Below are positions 26,068 to 35,432 of a DNA stretch of 64,000 nucleotides, in pieces. The notes beneath the pieces are model-generated. The model was given only the letters and a program-made list of their open reading frames with translations, was not told the DNA's origin and made no database searches. The DNA comes from JAIQFL01 sp035295745 (GTDB lineage: Bacteria; Acidobacteriota; Terriglobia; Bryobacterales; Bryobacteraceae), in contig DATGIL010000101.1 in the NCBI GenBank assembly GCA_035295745.1, positions 4,354 through 68,353 on the forward strand. Reading direction: 5' to 3'. Within the stretch, counting starts at the first letter, position 1. Each line of letters begins with the position of its first letter. The translations under genes and the position numbers were made by a program.

Positions 26068-26146
26068 CGGCGGGTCGTCGGCGGACGCACAGCGCGGGAC
26101 AAGCGCAGGCCCCGGGTAATCAGGCAAACGCCCTCTCAGTCTCAGA

Positions 26147-26324
26147 CTCACGGTCGCGGCCCGTAACCTACCCGTATACGCTTGCCTACGCGCGCGGCTT
26201 ACAACGAGCGTTCGGCCGATACGTGCGCTTGCGAGCCGCGCGCGTAAGCAAGCGATGCCCAATCGCCTGAAAAATCACTCCCTTACGGTCGTGGCTCGTT
26301 GTGAGCACCGCGCGTCAGCAAGCG
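26147..26324. repeat. REP-like palindromic repeat cluster
   Basis: The gap 26068-26395 holds an inverted repeat of 20/21 bases: CGCTTGCCTACGCGCGCGGCT at 26179-26199 and its complement at 26234-26254. A related half-unit (GCGCGTCAGCAAGCG, 26310-26324) and two copies of an ACGGTCG[CT]GGC[CT]CG block (near 26150 and 26285) suggest two adjacent, partly degenerate REP units. No gene is seen in this gap. Confidence 0.65.
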
Positions 26325-26395
26325 CTCTCGCGATACGTCGGCGGACTCTGAAACCGCGGGCTAGGCCGACCTGGTCCGCCCAAAGGTGCCGGCGC

Positions 26396-27631
26396 TCAAA
26401 CTCCTTTCCACTCGCACATGCCGTCCAATTCCGACTGCATGAACGCGCGGAAGCTGGGATACGGGCGCGCTCCCGGAATCCAGTTCGCGAAGAAGTAGGT
26501 CTGCCACTCGCCTTCTGCATCCACCACGGCGGGATTCAGCAAGACTACCGCGGCATCGCCGACTGCGCTTACTTGCAGGCACGACCCCAAAAGCGGATAA
26601 GTTTCCCGGTATGCCTCCGCCCAGCCCGCATTGTGCTCGCGAAACCACTCCACTTGCTCGACTCCGAAGATTTTCTGGATGAACGAACTGGGATGATGAA
26701 ATCCGTTCGATGCCGCCAGGAATGCCCGGTATGAAGGCGGCAATGCCCGTCCGATTCGCTGTTCCAATGCTGCGATCTGGGTCTCGGTCGCGCCGGACTC
26801 ACCGAGCCATCCTGGACTCGCCGCACGGACCCCGGCATCCGCCGAACGGTATTCGCTCAGTTCCCGCAGTAGCGCCATCCAGTCGAACCCATCTGCGACT
26901 TGCGGTGCCGACCTCCCAAGCCGGCGCAGCGATTCCGCTGCCTGGTAGACCACCTCAGCATCCGGGTCGCCGAGCAGCCGCTCGAGAACCGGCAGTCCGC
27001 GCTCTTCGTGGAACCCTCCGATTGCCGCGGCGACGCTCTTCCGCACGCGCGCCTCAGGATCCGCCGCCGCTTCCAGCGCGGGCTCGATCTCTCCGATGCC
27101 GCACAGTACCGAGGCCGCCATCGCCCGCTCCCAGCGATTGCCGCTCCGCAGCGTCTCCCGCAAGTAGTTCAGGAACCGGTGATCTCGCCCGTACAGGCCC
27201 GGCATGACTGCCATCCGGAACTGACGGGCGGCGCCCGACGGTTGGTTCGCCAACTCGGCGAGAAGACGTGTCTCTTTCTGTCCGCTGACCGGGCTCATCG
27301 CATCGAGCGTTTCCACCGCAACCTGGCGCAACCCGGGAACGGAGAGAGCGTGCACTACCGCCATTGCGGGAAAGAAGCCATCCTCCCACAGCGCCAGAGC
27401 CCGGACGATGGCCTTGCGAACACTGAGATCGTCCATCTCGTGGTCGATAATTGGCCGGATGGCCTGGAACGCCCGATGGTCGCGGCAGTGCCGCGCCAGA
27501 TTCTCGAGCGCCTCAAGCCGCGCCGCCGCGGCCTGCGATCGACTCAGAACGTCGTGCATCCATCGGTCGCACGGGGAGAGTGGTGGCGTCGTGATGCTAA
27601 TCCGCGCCTTGTAGTTGCCGCCATTTGCCAT
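26396..27631 (-). CDS. HEAT-repeat protein with C-terminal SUKH (SMI1/KNR4) domain
   Basis: About 411 aa. The N-terminal two thirds is made of HEAT/armadillo-like helical repeats (LEALENLARHCRDHRAFQAI, ALEAAADPEARVRKSVAAAI, LPVLERLLGDPDAEVVYQAA). The C-terminal about 140 residues form a SUKH-1 domain (GATETQIAALEQRIGRALPP, SYRAFLAASNGFHHP, WQTYFFANWIPGA). SUKH domains are typical immunity proteins against polymorphic toxins but also occur as general ligand-binding modules. The start is uncertain: ATG 27631 overlaps the upstream gene by 35 nt, and ATG 27559 would avoid the overlap. Neither has a clear Shine-Dalgarno. The long overlapping frame further upstream is a shadow. Confidence 0.75.
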   Translation of the reverse strand: MANGGNYKARISITTPPLSPCDRWMHDVLSRSQAAAARLEALENLARHCRDHRAFQAIRPIIDHEMDDLSVRKAIVRALALWEDGFFPAMAVVHALSVPGLRQVAVETLDAMSPVSGQKETRLLAELANQPSGAARQFRMAVMPGLYGRDHRFLNYLRETLRSGNRWERAMAASVLCGIGEIEPALEAAADPEARVRKSVAAAIGGFHEERGLPVLERLLGDPDAEVVYQAAESLRRLGRSAPQVADGFDWMALLRELSEYRSADAGVRAASPGWLGESGATETQIAALEQRIGRALPPSYRAFLAASNGFHHPSSFIQKIFGVEQVEWFREHNAGWAEAYRETYPLLGSCLQVSAVGDAAVVLLNPAVVDAEGEWQTYFFANWIPGARPYPSFRAFMQSELDGMCEWKGV

Positions 27632-28850
27632 TGAAGTAGTACCAAGTGATCGAAGCCTTTTCCAGGAAGCTGTCGTCGATACCCTGATGATCGATCGGGG
27701 GCGGTTCAGGGCCTCCGTACGCACGATAGTGGCCCATGATGAAGTCACGCCCCACCGCCGTGAGTTCGCGGGAGTTATCGGAGTCCACTCCTGACGCCAC
27801 GTTATCGGGATGAACATCGCGGTCGTTGCGGAATGCGAGCAGCGATGTTCGATTGCCGGCGGAGCAGAGAACCGCCCATCCGGTTTCGCCTCTTGCAAAG
27901 AAGTCGCCGCGAATCACATTGCGTCGAGGGCCACCGGCCGTCGGCTGCGGCACCAGGCAGCCGCGCGCACGAAGCACTCCAGCGATCGCTGGGGGAAGAG
28001 AGGGGAATGCCCCCACGGGCAGCCTCGCAGTCTTGCGCACAGGCTCAGCCGCGGGAGTCGGGGCGGGGCCACTCGGAAGTTGCGGCAGGATCTTCTGCCG
28101 GTCGAGCGTAGGGTCGATTGCCTGGGCTCGCAGGAAGTAATGCTCGGCTAGTTCCGCCACTCGCCGGTCCAGTGCGCCGCGCTGCACTGTCAGGTTGTAC
28201 TGGCATTGCAGTACGTACGCGGCGTTCGAGACCACCCACATATTCCTGGAGGCATCCAGCCCGGCCCGCGCTCTCGCTGCCTGTGGGCCGCCGTTCAGAA
28301 TCGAGAGAGCGTAGAGTTCCGCCAGCGGGCGAATCGCAAACGGATGGTTGGGATCGGCCGCTGCCGTCGCCTCCAGGTACTGAAGATACAGCCCGGCATC
28401 GAGGTTGCGGAAAAACGAGGCGGCATTCCACTGGATTCGAGCGTTCCTTTGATTGGCGCGGGTCGCGGTGTCCCATAGCGCCACGGCTCGCTGGTAGTCG
28501 GCATCGGACAGTTCTTTTCGCGAGAAACCCGACACATAGGAGTGCAGAATTTCTGATTCTGGATGATGCGCGATCAGCCAGATAGTGTGGCGCACGCGCT
28601 GGTCTCGGTCCTCGGGATGGTTTAGGCGATCGGCACGTGCCTCATACGCCATCAGCTTGAGTCGCGCCACGTAGTCCTCGGGATTCACAGCGAGATTCCG
28701 TTCGAGCGTGACTCGATCCGCCTCCTCCAGTTTGAGGATATCGCGCAAGGCCTGGTTGTAGGACGCGCTGAACATGGGTGGCGGAGACTGTGCAGGCAGG
28801 CTCCAGGCAAGCACCGTCAGAGACACTACGGCCCGGAAAAACATGCGCAT
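27597..28850 (-). CDS. Secreted TPR-like protein
   Basis: 417 aa with signal peptide (FRAVVSLTVLAWSLPAQ). Helical, TPR-like repeats occupy about 30-250 (NLAVNPEDYVARLKLMAYEA, LEATAAADPNHPFAIRPLAE). A Pro/Ala linker follows, then a C-terminal domain with small beta segments (GWAVLCSAGNRTSLLAF) and GHYRAYGGPEPPPIDHQGI, ending in WYYFNGKWRQLQGAD. Function unknown. The stop lies within the first codons of the HEAT-SUKH gene, so the two are an operon. It is divergent from the gene at 28937. Confidence 0.7.
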   Translation of the reverse strand: MRMFFRAVVSLTVLAWSLPAQSPPPMFSASYNQALRDILKLEEADRVTLERNLAVNPEDYVARLKLMAYEARADRLNHPEDRDQRVRHTIWLIAHHPESEILHSYVSGFSRKELSDADYQRAVALWDTATRANQRNARIQWNAASFFRNLDAGLYLQYLEATAAADPNHPFAIRPLAELYALSILNGGPQAARARAGLDASRNMWVVSNAAYVLQCQYNLTVQRGALDRRVAELAEHYFLRAQAIDPTLDRQKILPQLPSGPAPTPAAEPVRKTARLPVGAFPSLPPAIAGVLRARGCLVPQPTAGGPRRNVIRGDFFARGETGWAVLCSAGNRTSLLAFRNDRDVHPDNVASGVDSDNSRELTAVGRDFIMGHYRAYGGPEPPPIDHQGIDDSFLEKASITWYYFNGKWRQLQGAD

Positions 28851-28936
28851 GACCAGTCTGGCACAGCACGTGGAGGGCCGCTCTGCTATCGTTTTTCAGC
28901 ATTGGGTTACAAGCCATCGGCGCGTAATCTTGAGAC

Positions 28937-29710
28937 ATGTTGTGGAAGTGTGTCCTTTTGGCAACTTCGATCGGCGGCTTGTTGTGGTCGCAGAACGGGC
29001 AGCAGGGCGCGCGGCCGGGGTGGCCATGTGTTCCCGGGCGCGCCGTGGACCCCGCATACATCCAGGTCAGCGAAAGCACCGGCGGGCAGTTATTCCTGTT
29101 TCAAAGGAATGAAGCCGCGCAGAGCATGGTGGTAATGAATGCTTCGCACACCCACCCTTCGACCGTACTCCGTGCCCTGGGCAATCTGTCGGGTGATCGC
29201 GACTTCGAGTTTGCAGTCGATTCGACGATGAAAAGCATGCTGATCCTCGCGTCCCTGCAATGCCGTAGCGCCATACGGCTCACCCGCCCCAGTGGCGCGG
29301 AACTCACTAAGGCCAACAGCCAGGAATACGTGGACCTGCAGGCTGGTCGCATTCAACGCATCGATCTACCGGAACCGGGAGTGTGGAAGTTGGGGATATC
29401 GGGCACGGGATTGTTTGTGATCTCCGTGCTTGCCAAAGCAGATGTCTCGCTAAATAGCTTGAGGCTCACCAACGGACGATTGAATGCCTACCTCCGTGGA
29501 GAGGCGTCGAATGTAAAATTCCAGATCGTCGACGCCGCCGGGGTTCCTGTGGCCGATCTCGACGCGGCGGGGTCGGAACACGACTGGCAAGCCGCTGTCG
29601 ATTCGCCGGCCGAACGCTTTCGCATTCGCGTGACCGGCACCGATGCCATGGGCTGGCCATTCCAGCGTACTGACCCCGTCTTGTTCCGCCGCTCTACTGA
29701 TGTGAAGTAG
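28937..29710 (+). CDS. Secreted protein, unknown function
   Basis: 257 aa, ATG at 28937, signal peptide ending near WSQ. Beta-rich sequence with two Ig-like-looking halves: about 60-165 (FEFAVDSTMKSMLILASLQC ... PEPGVWKLGISGTGLFVISV) and about 170-250. The first half has a faint resemblance to the extracellular domain that follows VWA in hemicentin-like proteins (self-quoted pattern: variable strand, then P-x-x-G-x-W). I do not assign a family. It opens a co-directional block that runs to 44197. Confidence 0.6.
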   Translation: MLWKCVLLATSIGGLLWSQNGQQGARPGWPCVPGRAVDPAYIQVSESTGGQLFLFQRNEAAQSMVVMNASHTHPSTVLRALGNLSGDRDFEFAVDSTMKSMLILASLQCRSAIRLTRPSGAELTKANSQEYVDLQAGRIQRIDLPEPGVWKLGISGTGLFVISVLAKADVSLNSLRLTNGRLNAYLRGEASNVKFQIVDAAGVPVADLDAAGSEHDWQAAVDSPAERFRIRVTGTDAMGWPFQRTDPVLFRRSTDVK

Positions 29711-29719
29711 GATGGCATC

Positions 29720-30706
29720 GTGGTACTCATTCGCGGGGATGGGGTCGCGGCACGCTGTTGCGGGCATCTCTTGTCCCAATCCGGCGTCCCGGTGTATTTC
29801 GAACGCGTCGATCGTCCGCGCATTCCGGTCATTCTCCTGAGTGAGACAGCACAGTCGCTAATCCGCGACGTCTTTGGACGTGGCGATCTCTTCCTCGACT
29901 TGCCTCGGATTGGGCGGCGCGCGGTGGCATGGGGTACGGCGGCGAATCCAATGGAACTGTCCCACTCGGCGGTGGTGCTCTCGGAGGAGGCGCTGCTGGA
30001 GCGGCTAGGATCGCCGATACCCGTGCAAGGCGTTGCGGAGATCGACTGGACGATCTGCACCTCGCGGCCCCTCCCATCGCCCGTCACCGAGCACCGCTTC
30101 GGGTCGCGAAAGGCATCTACGCGAATCGTCGAATTGGCAGCCGGAACCGATCCATCCTCGTGCTGGATAGAGTCGCTCGAAAACGGCTGGCTCTTTCTCA
30201 TCGCTAACGGCCCCGGGTCGGGATGGTTGGTGTCGGTGGGTTCTGGCTCGGAGGAGATGCTCGGAGAAAGCCGGCTGATCCAAGAGCAGATTTCCGCCAC
30301 TCAGCCCGCCTCCGGGCAGTTTGTTTCGTCACCCAGAATCGTCGATCCGCTGGCCGATCTTGGATGGATTGCCTGCGGAACCGCTGCCATGGCATTCGAC
30401 CCCATCTGCGGCGATGGCACGGCTCACGCGGTTCGCGAGGCGATCCTCGCCGCTGCCGTGATCCGTGCGGCCGCGCGCGGCGAAGATCAAGTGTCGCTTC
30501 TCGAGCATTACCAGACGAGGCTGCTTGCGGGCTTCCAGCGGCATCTCGTCGAGTGTCTCCCCTACTACACGTCTGGCGGGCAGGGCGAGTGGTGGGAGTC
30601 AGAGGCGAATTCGGTCAGGCAGGGAGTCGCGTGGTGCGTACAGCGTCTCGGCCCGCGCCCTTCGTTCCGCTATCGACTCGACGGCTTCGAGCTTTGCGCC
30701 GTCTAG
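29720..30706 (+). CDS. Flavoprotein of the halogenase/LodB-like FAD family
   Basis: 328 aa starting GTG at 29720. An N-terminal nucleotide-binding strand-loop-helix (VLIRGDGVAARCCGHLLSQS) deviates slightly from GxGxxG, with Asp for the second Gly. The second FAD motif is FDPICGDGTAHAVREAILAA. The layout resembles small tryptophan-halogenase-like flavoproteins, including LodB/GoxB-type maturases of quinone-cofactor enzymes; no LodA-type partner is seen nearby. The catalytic lysine of true halogenases cannot be placed. It lies 9 nt after the preceding secreted protein gene. Confidence 0.65.
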   Translation: MVLIRGDGVAARCCGHLLSQSGVPVYFERVDRPRIPVILLSETAQSLIRDVFGRGDLFLDLPRIGRRAVAWGTAANPMELSHSAVVLSEEALLERLGSPIPVQGVAEIDWTICTSRPLPSPVTEHRFGSRKASTRIVELAAGTDPSSCWIESLENGWLFLIANGPGSGWLVSVGSGSEEMLGESRLIQEQISATQPASGQFVSSPRIVDPLADLGWIACGTAAMAFDPICGDGTAHAVREAILAAAVIRAAARGEDQVSLLEHYQTRLLAGFQRHLVECLPYYTSGGQGEWWESEANSVRQGVAWCVQRLGPRPSFRYRLDGFELCAV

Positions 30707-30893
30707 CATTCGTGTCGCTTCGCCTACACACGTGGGCGCTGCGACACGGCCGCACCGCCACGAAACTCCGCGACGCCAGCATTCTGTTCGCGCGTGATCG
30801 TGGTATTCGAAGTGCCATCACTCCCGAGTGGAGGACGGCATTTCGGCTACGGTTGAGTGACTGGCCCTGGCCCGATATGCTGTTGACAGCAAC

Positions 30894-32810
30894 ATGCTAC
30901 GAGTGCCGTGGCGGTCCCGCCGGTGGCGCGGGATTCTAGCCATCGTTTTGAGCACGCCCGTGCTCGCCATCGGGGTGATTTTCTGGCGGGCCTCTCACGC
31001 GAAAGATGAAGCGGCAGCGGAGGTTGTAGCCCGATCGCAACTGCCCTTCCGCATTCTGCCAATCGCCCGGGCGGTGCCGTCGTCCGTGGAGCCGATCGCG
31101 GCTAGCCCCGGCTTCCGCGACATCGCCGCATATAAAGATGTGATCGCGGTCAGTGCGCACGCGGGTCTCTTCCTTTACAGCCGGACCGGCACCCTGGTGC
31201 GATCGTACCGCGCGGGTATGGAATTGCCGCCGGCCGAGCTCGGAACGATGTCCGTGGGAATCGTCGCTGGCTCCTCCGAACCGGAACTCCTGATCGCCAC
31301 GCGCGGGGAAGGAGTGCTGGCCTTCAACGGTTCGCAATTGCGTCAGATTCTGCCGCAAGATGCAGCGGCGCGGGTTGTGACGTCGGTCCTGGTGTTGAGT
31401 TCCGGGCGCGTTCTGCTGGGCACGGAACGGCAGGGAGTTCTGGTCTTCGATGGCCGCCGGCTCACACAGTTCCACCAGGGTTTGAAATCCGCGCACATCA
31501 CTGCACTGGCGGGCAGCGATGGCGACCTGTGGATCGGCACGCTGGCGAACGGCGTCTACCACTACCGCGGCGAACTCGAAGACCTGGCCGCGATGCTGCC
31601 CGACCCACAGGTGCTCTCGCTGGAGGTTTCGAGTGGGGTGGCGTTCGTAGGCACGCCTCTCGGCGTAGTGGAGTTTCGCAATGGACGTCGCGAGCGCACT
31701 TTGGCCGATGGATTCTTCGCGCGCACTATGGCGATGCGCGATGGCACCCTGCACGTCGGAACAGAAGACGAAGGCATCGTCGCAATCCCTTTGCAATCGC
31801 GCCCGGCGCTGCACATGCCGTCCGAGAGCGCCGGGCCGCCTTTCCCCGTGGTGCGCATTTCCAATCTCGAAGGCGAACTCTACGCGGTGAGCGATCGCGC
31901 GGTCTACCGCTACGACGCTCCACAGCGCGCCTGGCGTTCCGCCCTGGCGCCCGCCGCGCTCATGGCCGACCGCAATGTGGCATCTCTGGCAATGATTGGT
32001 GGGAGGGTGTGGGTCGGCTATTTTGATCGCGGGCTCGACATTCTCGACGCCCGGCTCGAGAACGCCCGCCATTACGAAGACGACGCGGTCTTCTGCGTCA
32101 ACCGGATTGTGGCGGACGATGCGGGGAAACGCACTGCCGTCGCGACTGCCAATGGGCTGGTGATGTTCGACGCCACTGGCGAACCGCGGCAGATCATGGG
32201 CCGCAAGGACGGGCTGCTCTCCGATCACATCACGGACGTGGCCTTCCGCGAGGGCGGAATGGTGGTGGCCACACCTGCGGGACTCTCGTTCGTGGACCGG
32301 TCCGGCGTTCGCAGTCTGTATGTGTTTCACGGCATGGTGAACAATCACGTATACACCGTGGCTGCGCGCGGCAACCAGGTAGTAGCCGGCACTTTGGGAG
32401 GGGTATCGATCCTCAACGACGACATCGTGCGCGTGAACTACACGACCGCCAATTCTCATTTGAAGCACAACTGGATCACCGCCGTGGTCCGCGTCGGCGA
32501 CGACTGGTTCGCCGGGACATACGGCGCGGGCGTGCTGCGTCTCGATCCCAACGGCGAATGGCATACGTTCTCCGATCTGAAAGAAGGCTTCGTAGTGAAC
32601 CCGAATGCGATGGTGGTAAGCGGCGAGACGGTGTATGCCGGCAGTCTGGATCGCGGGCTGTTTGTGTACGATCGCGCGTCAGGGCGTTGGCGGACTACAC
32701 TGACGGGGCTGCCGTCGAAGAATGTCACGGCGCTGGCGTTGGGCGGCGGCTATGTGTACGCGGGCACGGACAACGGGCTGGTGCGCATCGCGGAAGGAGT
32801 ATTGCGATGA
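30894..32810 (+). CDS. Membrane-anchored two-component-regulator-type beta-propeller
   Basis: 638 aa. A basic start and one membrane helix (about 12-30, ILAIVLSTPVLAIGVIFW) are followed by roughly fourteen propeller blades with the Reg_prop look: W/F-x-G-T-x-x-x-G-[VL] (DLWIGTLANGVYHY, GRVWVGYFDRGLDILD, DWFAGTYGAGVLRLD, YVYAGTDNGLVRIAEG). In hybrid two-component systems such propellers sense carbohydrates; here there is no kinase or DNA-binding domain, so it is a stand-alone extracytoplasmic sensor/binding protein. It opens the four-gene block with VIT-VWA, giant TPR and the 42527 gene. The 187 nt before it hold nothing I recognise. Confidence 0.78.
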   Translation: MLRVPWRSRRWRGILAIVLSTPVLAIGVIFWRASHAKDEAAAEVVARSQLPFRILPIARAVPSSVEPIAASPGFRDIAAYKDVIAVSAHAGLFLYSRTGTLVRSYRAGMELPPAELGTMSVGIVAGSSEPELLIATRGEGVLAFNGSQLRQILPQDAAARVVTSVLVLSSGRVLLGTERQGVLVFDGRRLTQFHQGLKSAHITALAGSDGDLWIGTLANGVYHYRGELEDLAAMLPDPQVLSLEVSSGVAFVGTPLGVVEFRNGRRERTLADGFFARTMAMRDGTLHVGTEDEGIVAIPLQSRPALHMPSESAGPPFPVVRISNLEGELYAVSDRAVYRYDAPQRAWRSALAPAALMADRNVASLAMIGGRVWVGYFDRGLDILDARLENARHYEDDAVFCVNRIVADDAGKRTAVATANGLVMFDATGEPRQIMGRKDGLLSDHITDVAFREGGMVVATPAGLSFVDRSGVRSLYVFHGMVNNHVYTVAARGNQVVAGTLGGVSILNDDIVRVNYTTANSHLKHNWITAVVRVGDDWFAGTYGAGVLRLDPNGEWHTFSDLKEGFVVNPNAMVVSGETVYAGSLDRGLFVYDRASGRWRTTLTGLPSKNVTALALGGGYVYAGTDNGLVRIAEGVLR

Positions 32811-32818
32811 GTAGTCGA

Positions 32819-32875
32819 TGTGGCGCAGACACTCGTGTCTGCCGTCTCGACACTCATGTCGAGACTTGTTGCTCG
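32819..32875 (+). repeat. Dispersed two-hairpin repeat, copy B
   Basis: Reads GGCGCAGACAC...GTGTCTGCCG (stem GCAGACAC/GTGTCTGC) and then TCTCGACA-CTCA-TGTCGAGA (perfect 8-bp stem). It is in inverted orientation to copy C, 37 nt away. It begins 9 nt after the propeller stop codon. Confidence 0.8.
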
Positions 32876-32908
32876 GCAAGAGAATCATCCGCACCGTGGA
32901 GTCTGTGG

Positions 32909-35260
32909 ATGCCCGAAAAGCGTCGACATGAGTATCGACGCGGCAAACAGAAGTGTTTGCGCCACGTCTTTCTCCTGGTCATTCTTTCCGCGTCTGCCCT
33001 CGCTGACACTGGCGTGCTCATCCCTGGCAACCGCCAGCAGCCTGACCCGGCCGTCTTCTCGCTCAATGAGATGGAACTCGACATCCGCATCGACAATGGC
33101 GTCGCCACCGTCGCCGTACGCCAGATCTTTGGCAATCACAGCGGCAGCGTGCAGGAGGGAGTTTACCAGTTCGCCCTTCCCGACAAGGCGGCCGTCTCCA
33201 ACTTCGCCGTTTGGGACGGAATCACGCGCATCCCCGGAGTAATTCTGGAACGCCGCCGAGCCGGCGAAATCTATGCGCAGGCCAAAGCACAAGCCATCGA
33301 TCCTGGCCTGTTGCAGATGGGGGAACGCGACGCAGACGAAGCCTCGCGATCGCAGCAGTTCACCGCCAAGATCGTTCCCATTCCGCGATTCGGCACCAAG
33401 CGGGTCGAGATGGAATACCAGCATCCGGTTGCGGTCGAGCGATACCAGTCCGAAATAGTCGTGCCGCTCAAGCCGGACGTTTTCGGACTGCAAACCGCAC
33501 GGCACTTCACTTTGCACCTGGAATTGCGCTCCGCGCACGCCATCAAGGATTTCTCGGCGATCTCGAAGTTATACCCTCTGCAGGTTCGCGAACGCACCGC
33601 GAACAGCGTCAAGGCCGACTTCTCCGCAGACAACCTGGAGTTCAAAGAGGACTTCACCATTCGCTACGAACTCGACGCCGCGGAGGCGGACACATTGCGC
33701 GTGATCACGGAACGCGATGCGGCGTCGGAGCCCGGATTCTTCCAGGCGCAAACGTTGCTAGGCATTCCTAAGAGCGGCGGTAATGCGAGCGGGGCGCCTG
33801 CACGCGCGCTCATCGTCCTGTTCGATACGTCGCTCTCCATGCAATGGGACAAGCTGGAGCGCAGTTTTGCGGCATGCGAAGCGGCGCTGCGCCGCTTGCG
33901 TCCCGTCGATACTTTCAACTTGATGCTCTTCAACTCGGAACTGAATCTGTTCGCGCCACAACCACGCCCGGCGACTCCCGAGAATATCGAGCAAGCACTG
34001 ACCTTCATTCGCAACAGCCGAATCCGGGGAGGCACGAATCTGGAGCGCGCCCTCACTGCGGCGCTCCAGCAGACCACCACCCACGAGCCATACATCCTTC
34101 TGGTCGGCGACGGAGGGCCGACAGAAGGCACCATCCACAACGGAAAACTCGCGGCGTGGTACGCGGCGGAATGGCGCAAGCGCCCCGTGGCACAGCGGCC
34201 GCACACGCTCGTCTTCGGCGTTGGCGACGATGCCAATCAGCCGCTGTTGCGGATGCTCGCGAGCAACAACGGACACTTCGATTGGGTGCTTTCAACCGAG
34301 CCAATCGAATTTAAGCTGAATGCGTTCCTGAACAAGATCGGTGAGGAGCCGGTCAAAAATCTCACCCTGACCGTGGCTCCGCAATCGGGCATCGACCTTG
34401 TCTATCCGCTCGAGGATTCGCGTTTCGCGGGCTCCATGGCCACGTGGGCCGGACGCTATCAGCAGCCCACCGCGCAGGCCACCTTTACGGTGCAGGGCAT
34501 TCGCAATGGACAGGCGCTCCGCATTTCCGCGACTGCACCGCTTCCCGCCGCGGGCTCCGCGCATCCCGACCTGCCGCGCACGTGGGCCAAGGCGCGCGTC
34601 GATGCCCTGCTCGACAAGATTGCGCGGGAAGGTGAGGATCGTGCCAGCATCGATGAGATCATCAAGCTGTCGAAGAAGTACAAGTTCGTAACGCCCTACA
34701 CCAGTTTTCTGGCGGTGCCCCGTTCGTTGTTGCGGCCGCGCGTGATCCGGCCCGGAGACCCGGTCTTGCGTCTGAAAACCGACCCCTCCATCATCTCCGT
34801 GATCGCGCTGTTTCCGTTCGGGCTGACGAAGCCGTTGCGTTATCTGAAGCAGGAGGACACGTGGCAGACACGCTTCCTGGCGCCGGTGGACATGGCGGAT
34901 GGCGAATATCAAGTGCGCGTGATCCTGCGCGATCGCGATGGCCATGTTTATCGGGAGGCCAAGAGCTTTGTGATCGCGAGCAAGACGCCGGTGCTGCGGG
35001 CGCGTTTGGAGAGACCGCGTGTCCATGCCGGCGAGACACTGCGCATCTCGGCGCAGGTGACGGGAAACGCGCGGACGATCACGGCGCGATTGTACGGAGC
35101 GGCTCCGGTGCCGCTCCGTTGGAGTAGCGCGGCGAAAGCGAATACTGGCGAACTGGTGGTGCCGTCCTTTCTGCCTCCCGGCAAGTACGCGGTGCACGTG
35201 ACGGCCGAGGACATCGCACACAATATCGGCACCGAGGAGGTGTCCCTTGAAATCTGGTAA
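32909..35260 (+). CDS. Secreted VIT/VWA-domain protein
   Basis: 783 aa from ATG 32909 (an alternative TTG at 32957 would give MRHVFLLVILSASALAD). Signal peptide to about residue 33; VIT domain about 38-165 (AVFSLNEMELDIRIDNGVAT, AGEIYAQAKAQAIDPGLL); VWA domain from about 300 with the MIDAS motif DTSLS at 306-310 and Thr/Asp ligands further on (GGTNLERAL, VGDGGPTEG). A helical stretch (WAKARVDALLDKIAREGEDR) and Ig-like C-terminal regions complete it. VIT-VWA proteins resemble inter-alpha-trypsin inhibitor heavy chains and bind metal-dependent ligands outside the cell. Both candidate starts lie in or at the edge of repeat copy C, which encodes the positively charged n-region. Confidence 0.85.
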   Translation: MPEKRRHEYRRGKQKCLRHVFLLVILSASALADTGVLIPGNRQQPDPAVFSLNEMELDIRIDNGVATVAVRQIFGNHSGSVQEGVYQFALPDKAAVSNFAVWDGITRIPGVILERRRAGEIYAQAKAQAIDPGLLQMGERDADEASRSQQFTAKIVPIPRFGTKRVEMEYQHPVAVERYQSEIVVPLKPDVFGLQTARHFTLHLELRSAHAIKDFSAISKLYPLQVRERTANSVKADFSADNLEFKEDFTIRYELDAAEADTLRVITERDAASEPGFFQAQTLLGIPKSGGNASGAPARALIVLFDTSLSMQWDKLERSFAACEAALRRLRPVDTFNLMLFNSELNLFAPQPRPATPENIEQALTFIRNSRIRGGTNLERALTAALQQTTTHEPYILLVGDGGPTEGTIHNGKLAAWYAAEWRKRPVAQRPHTLVFGVGDDANQPLLRMLASNNGHFDWVLSTEPIEFKLNAFLNKIGEEPVKNLTLTVAPQSGIDLVYPLEDSRFAGSMATWAGRYQQPTAQATFTVQGIRNGQALRISATAPLPAAGSAHPDLPRTWAKARVDALLDKIAREGEDRASIDEIIKLSKKYKFVTPYTSFLAVPRSLLRPRVIRPGDPVLRLKTDPSIISVIALFPFGLTKPLRYLKQEDTWQTRFLAPVDMADGEYQVRVILRDRDGHVYREAKSFVIASKTPVLRARLERPRVHAGETLRISAQVTGNARTITARLYGAAPVPLRWSSAAKANTGELVVPSFLPPGKYAVHVTAEDIAHNIGTEEVSLEIW
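32913..32966 (-). repeat. Dispersed two-hairpin repeat, copy C (encodes a protein N-terminus)
   Basis: Inverse orientation to copy B. CCGAAAAGC, then GTCGACATGAGTATCGAC, then GCAAACA-GAAG-TGTTTGC, GCGCCACG. It lies inside the 5' end of the VIT-VWA gene and is translated as EKRRHEYRRGKQKCLRH. Confidence 0.8.
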
Positions 35261-35270
35261 GTGGCGCGTC

Positions 35271-35324
35271 CGTGGCGCAAACACTCCTGTTTGCCGCGTC
35301 GAGACTCATCTCGACGCTTTTCGG
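35271..35324 (+). repeat. Dispersed two-hairpin repeat, copy D
   Basis: GGCGCAAACACTCCTGTTTGCC (stem GCAAACA/TGTTTGC) and GTCGAGA-CTCA-TCTCGAC, then GCTTTTCGG. It begins 11 nt after the VIT-VWA stop and is inverted relative to copy E, about 110 nt away. Confidence 0.82.
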
Positions 35325-35432
35325 ATGTCCACCGAGTCTGCGGTACGCAGGGCGTTCGGGGCTGCGTCGAGCTTCTTCGCGACGCATTTTTCAGCGCGCG
35401 AGACTCATCTGCAGTGCAGCATTACCACGCTC

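Noticed and set aside
30936..32564. 542-codon minus-strand frame opposite the propeller gene
   Set aside because: Shadow frame; the plus strand has clear repeated propeller blades and a signal anchor.
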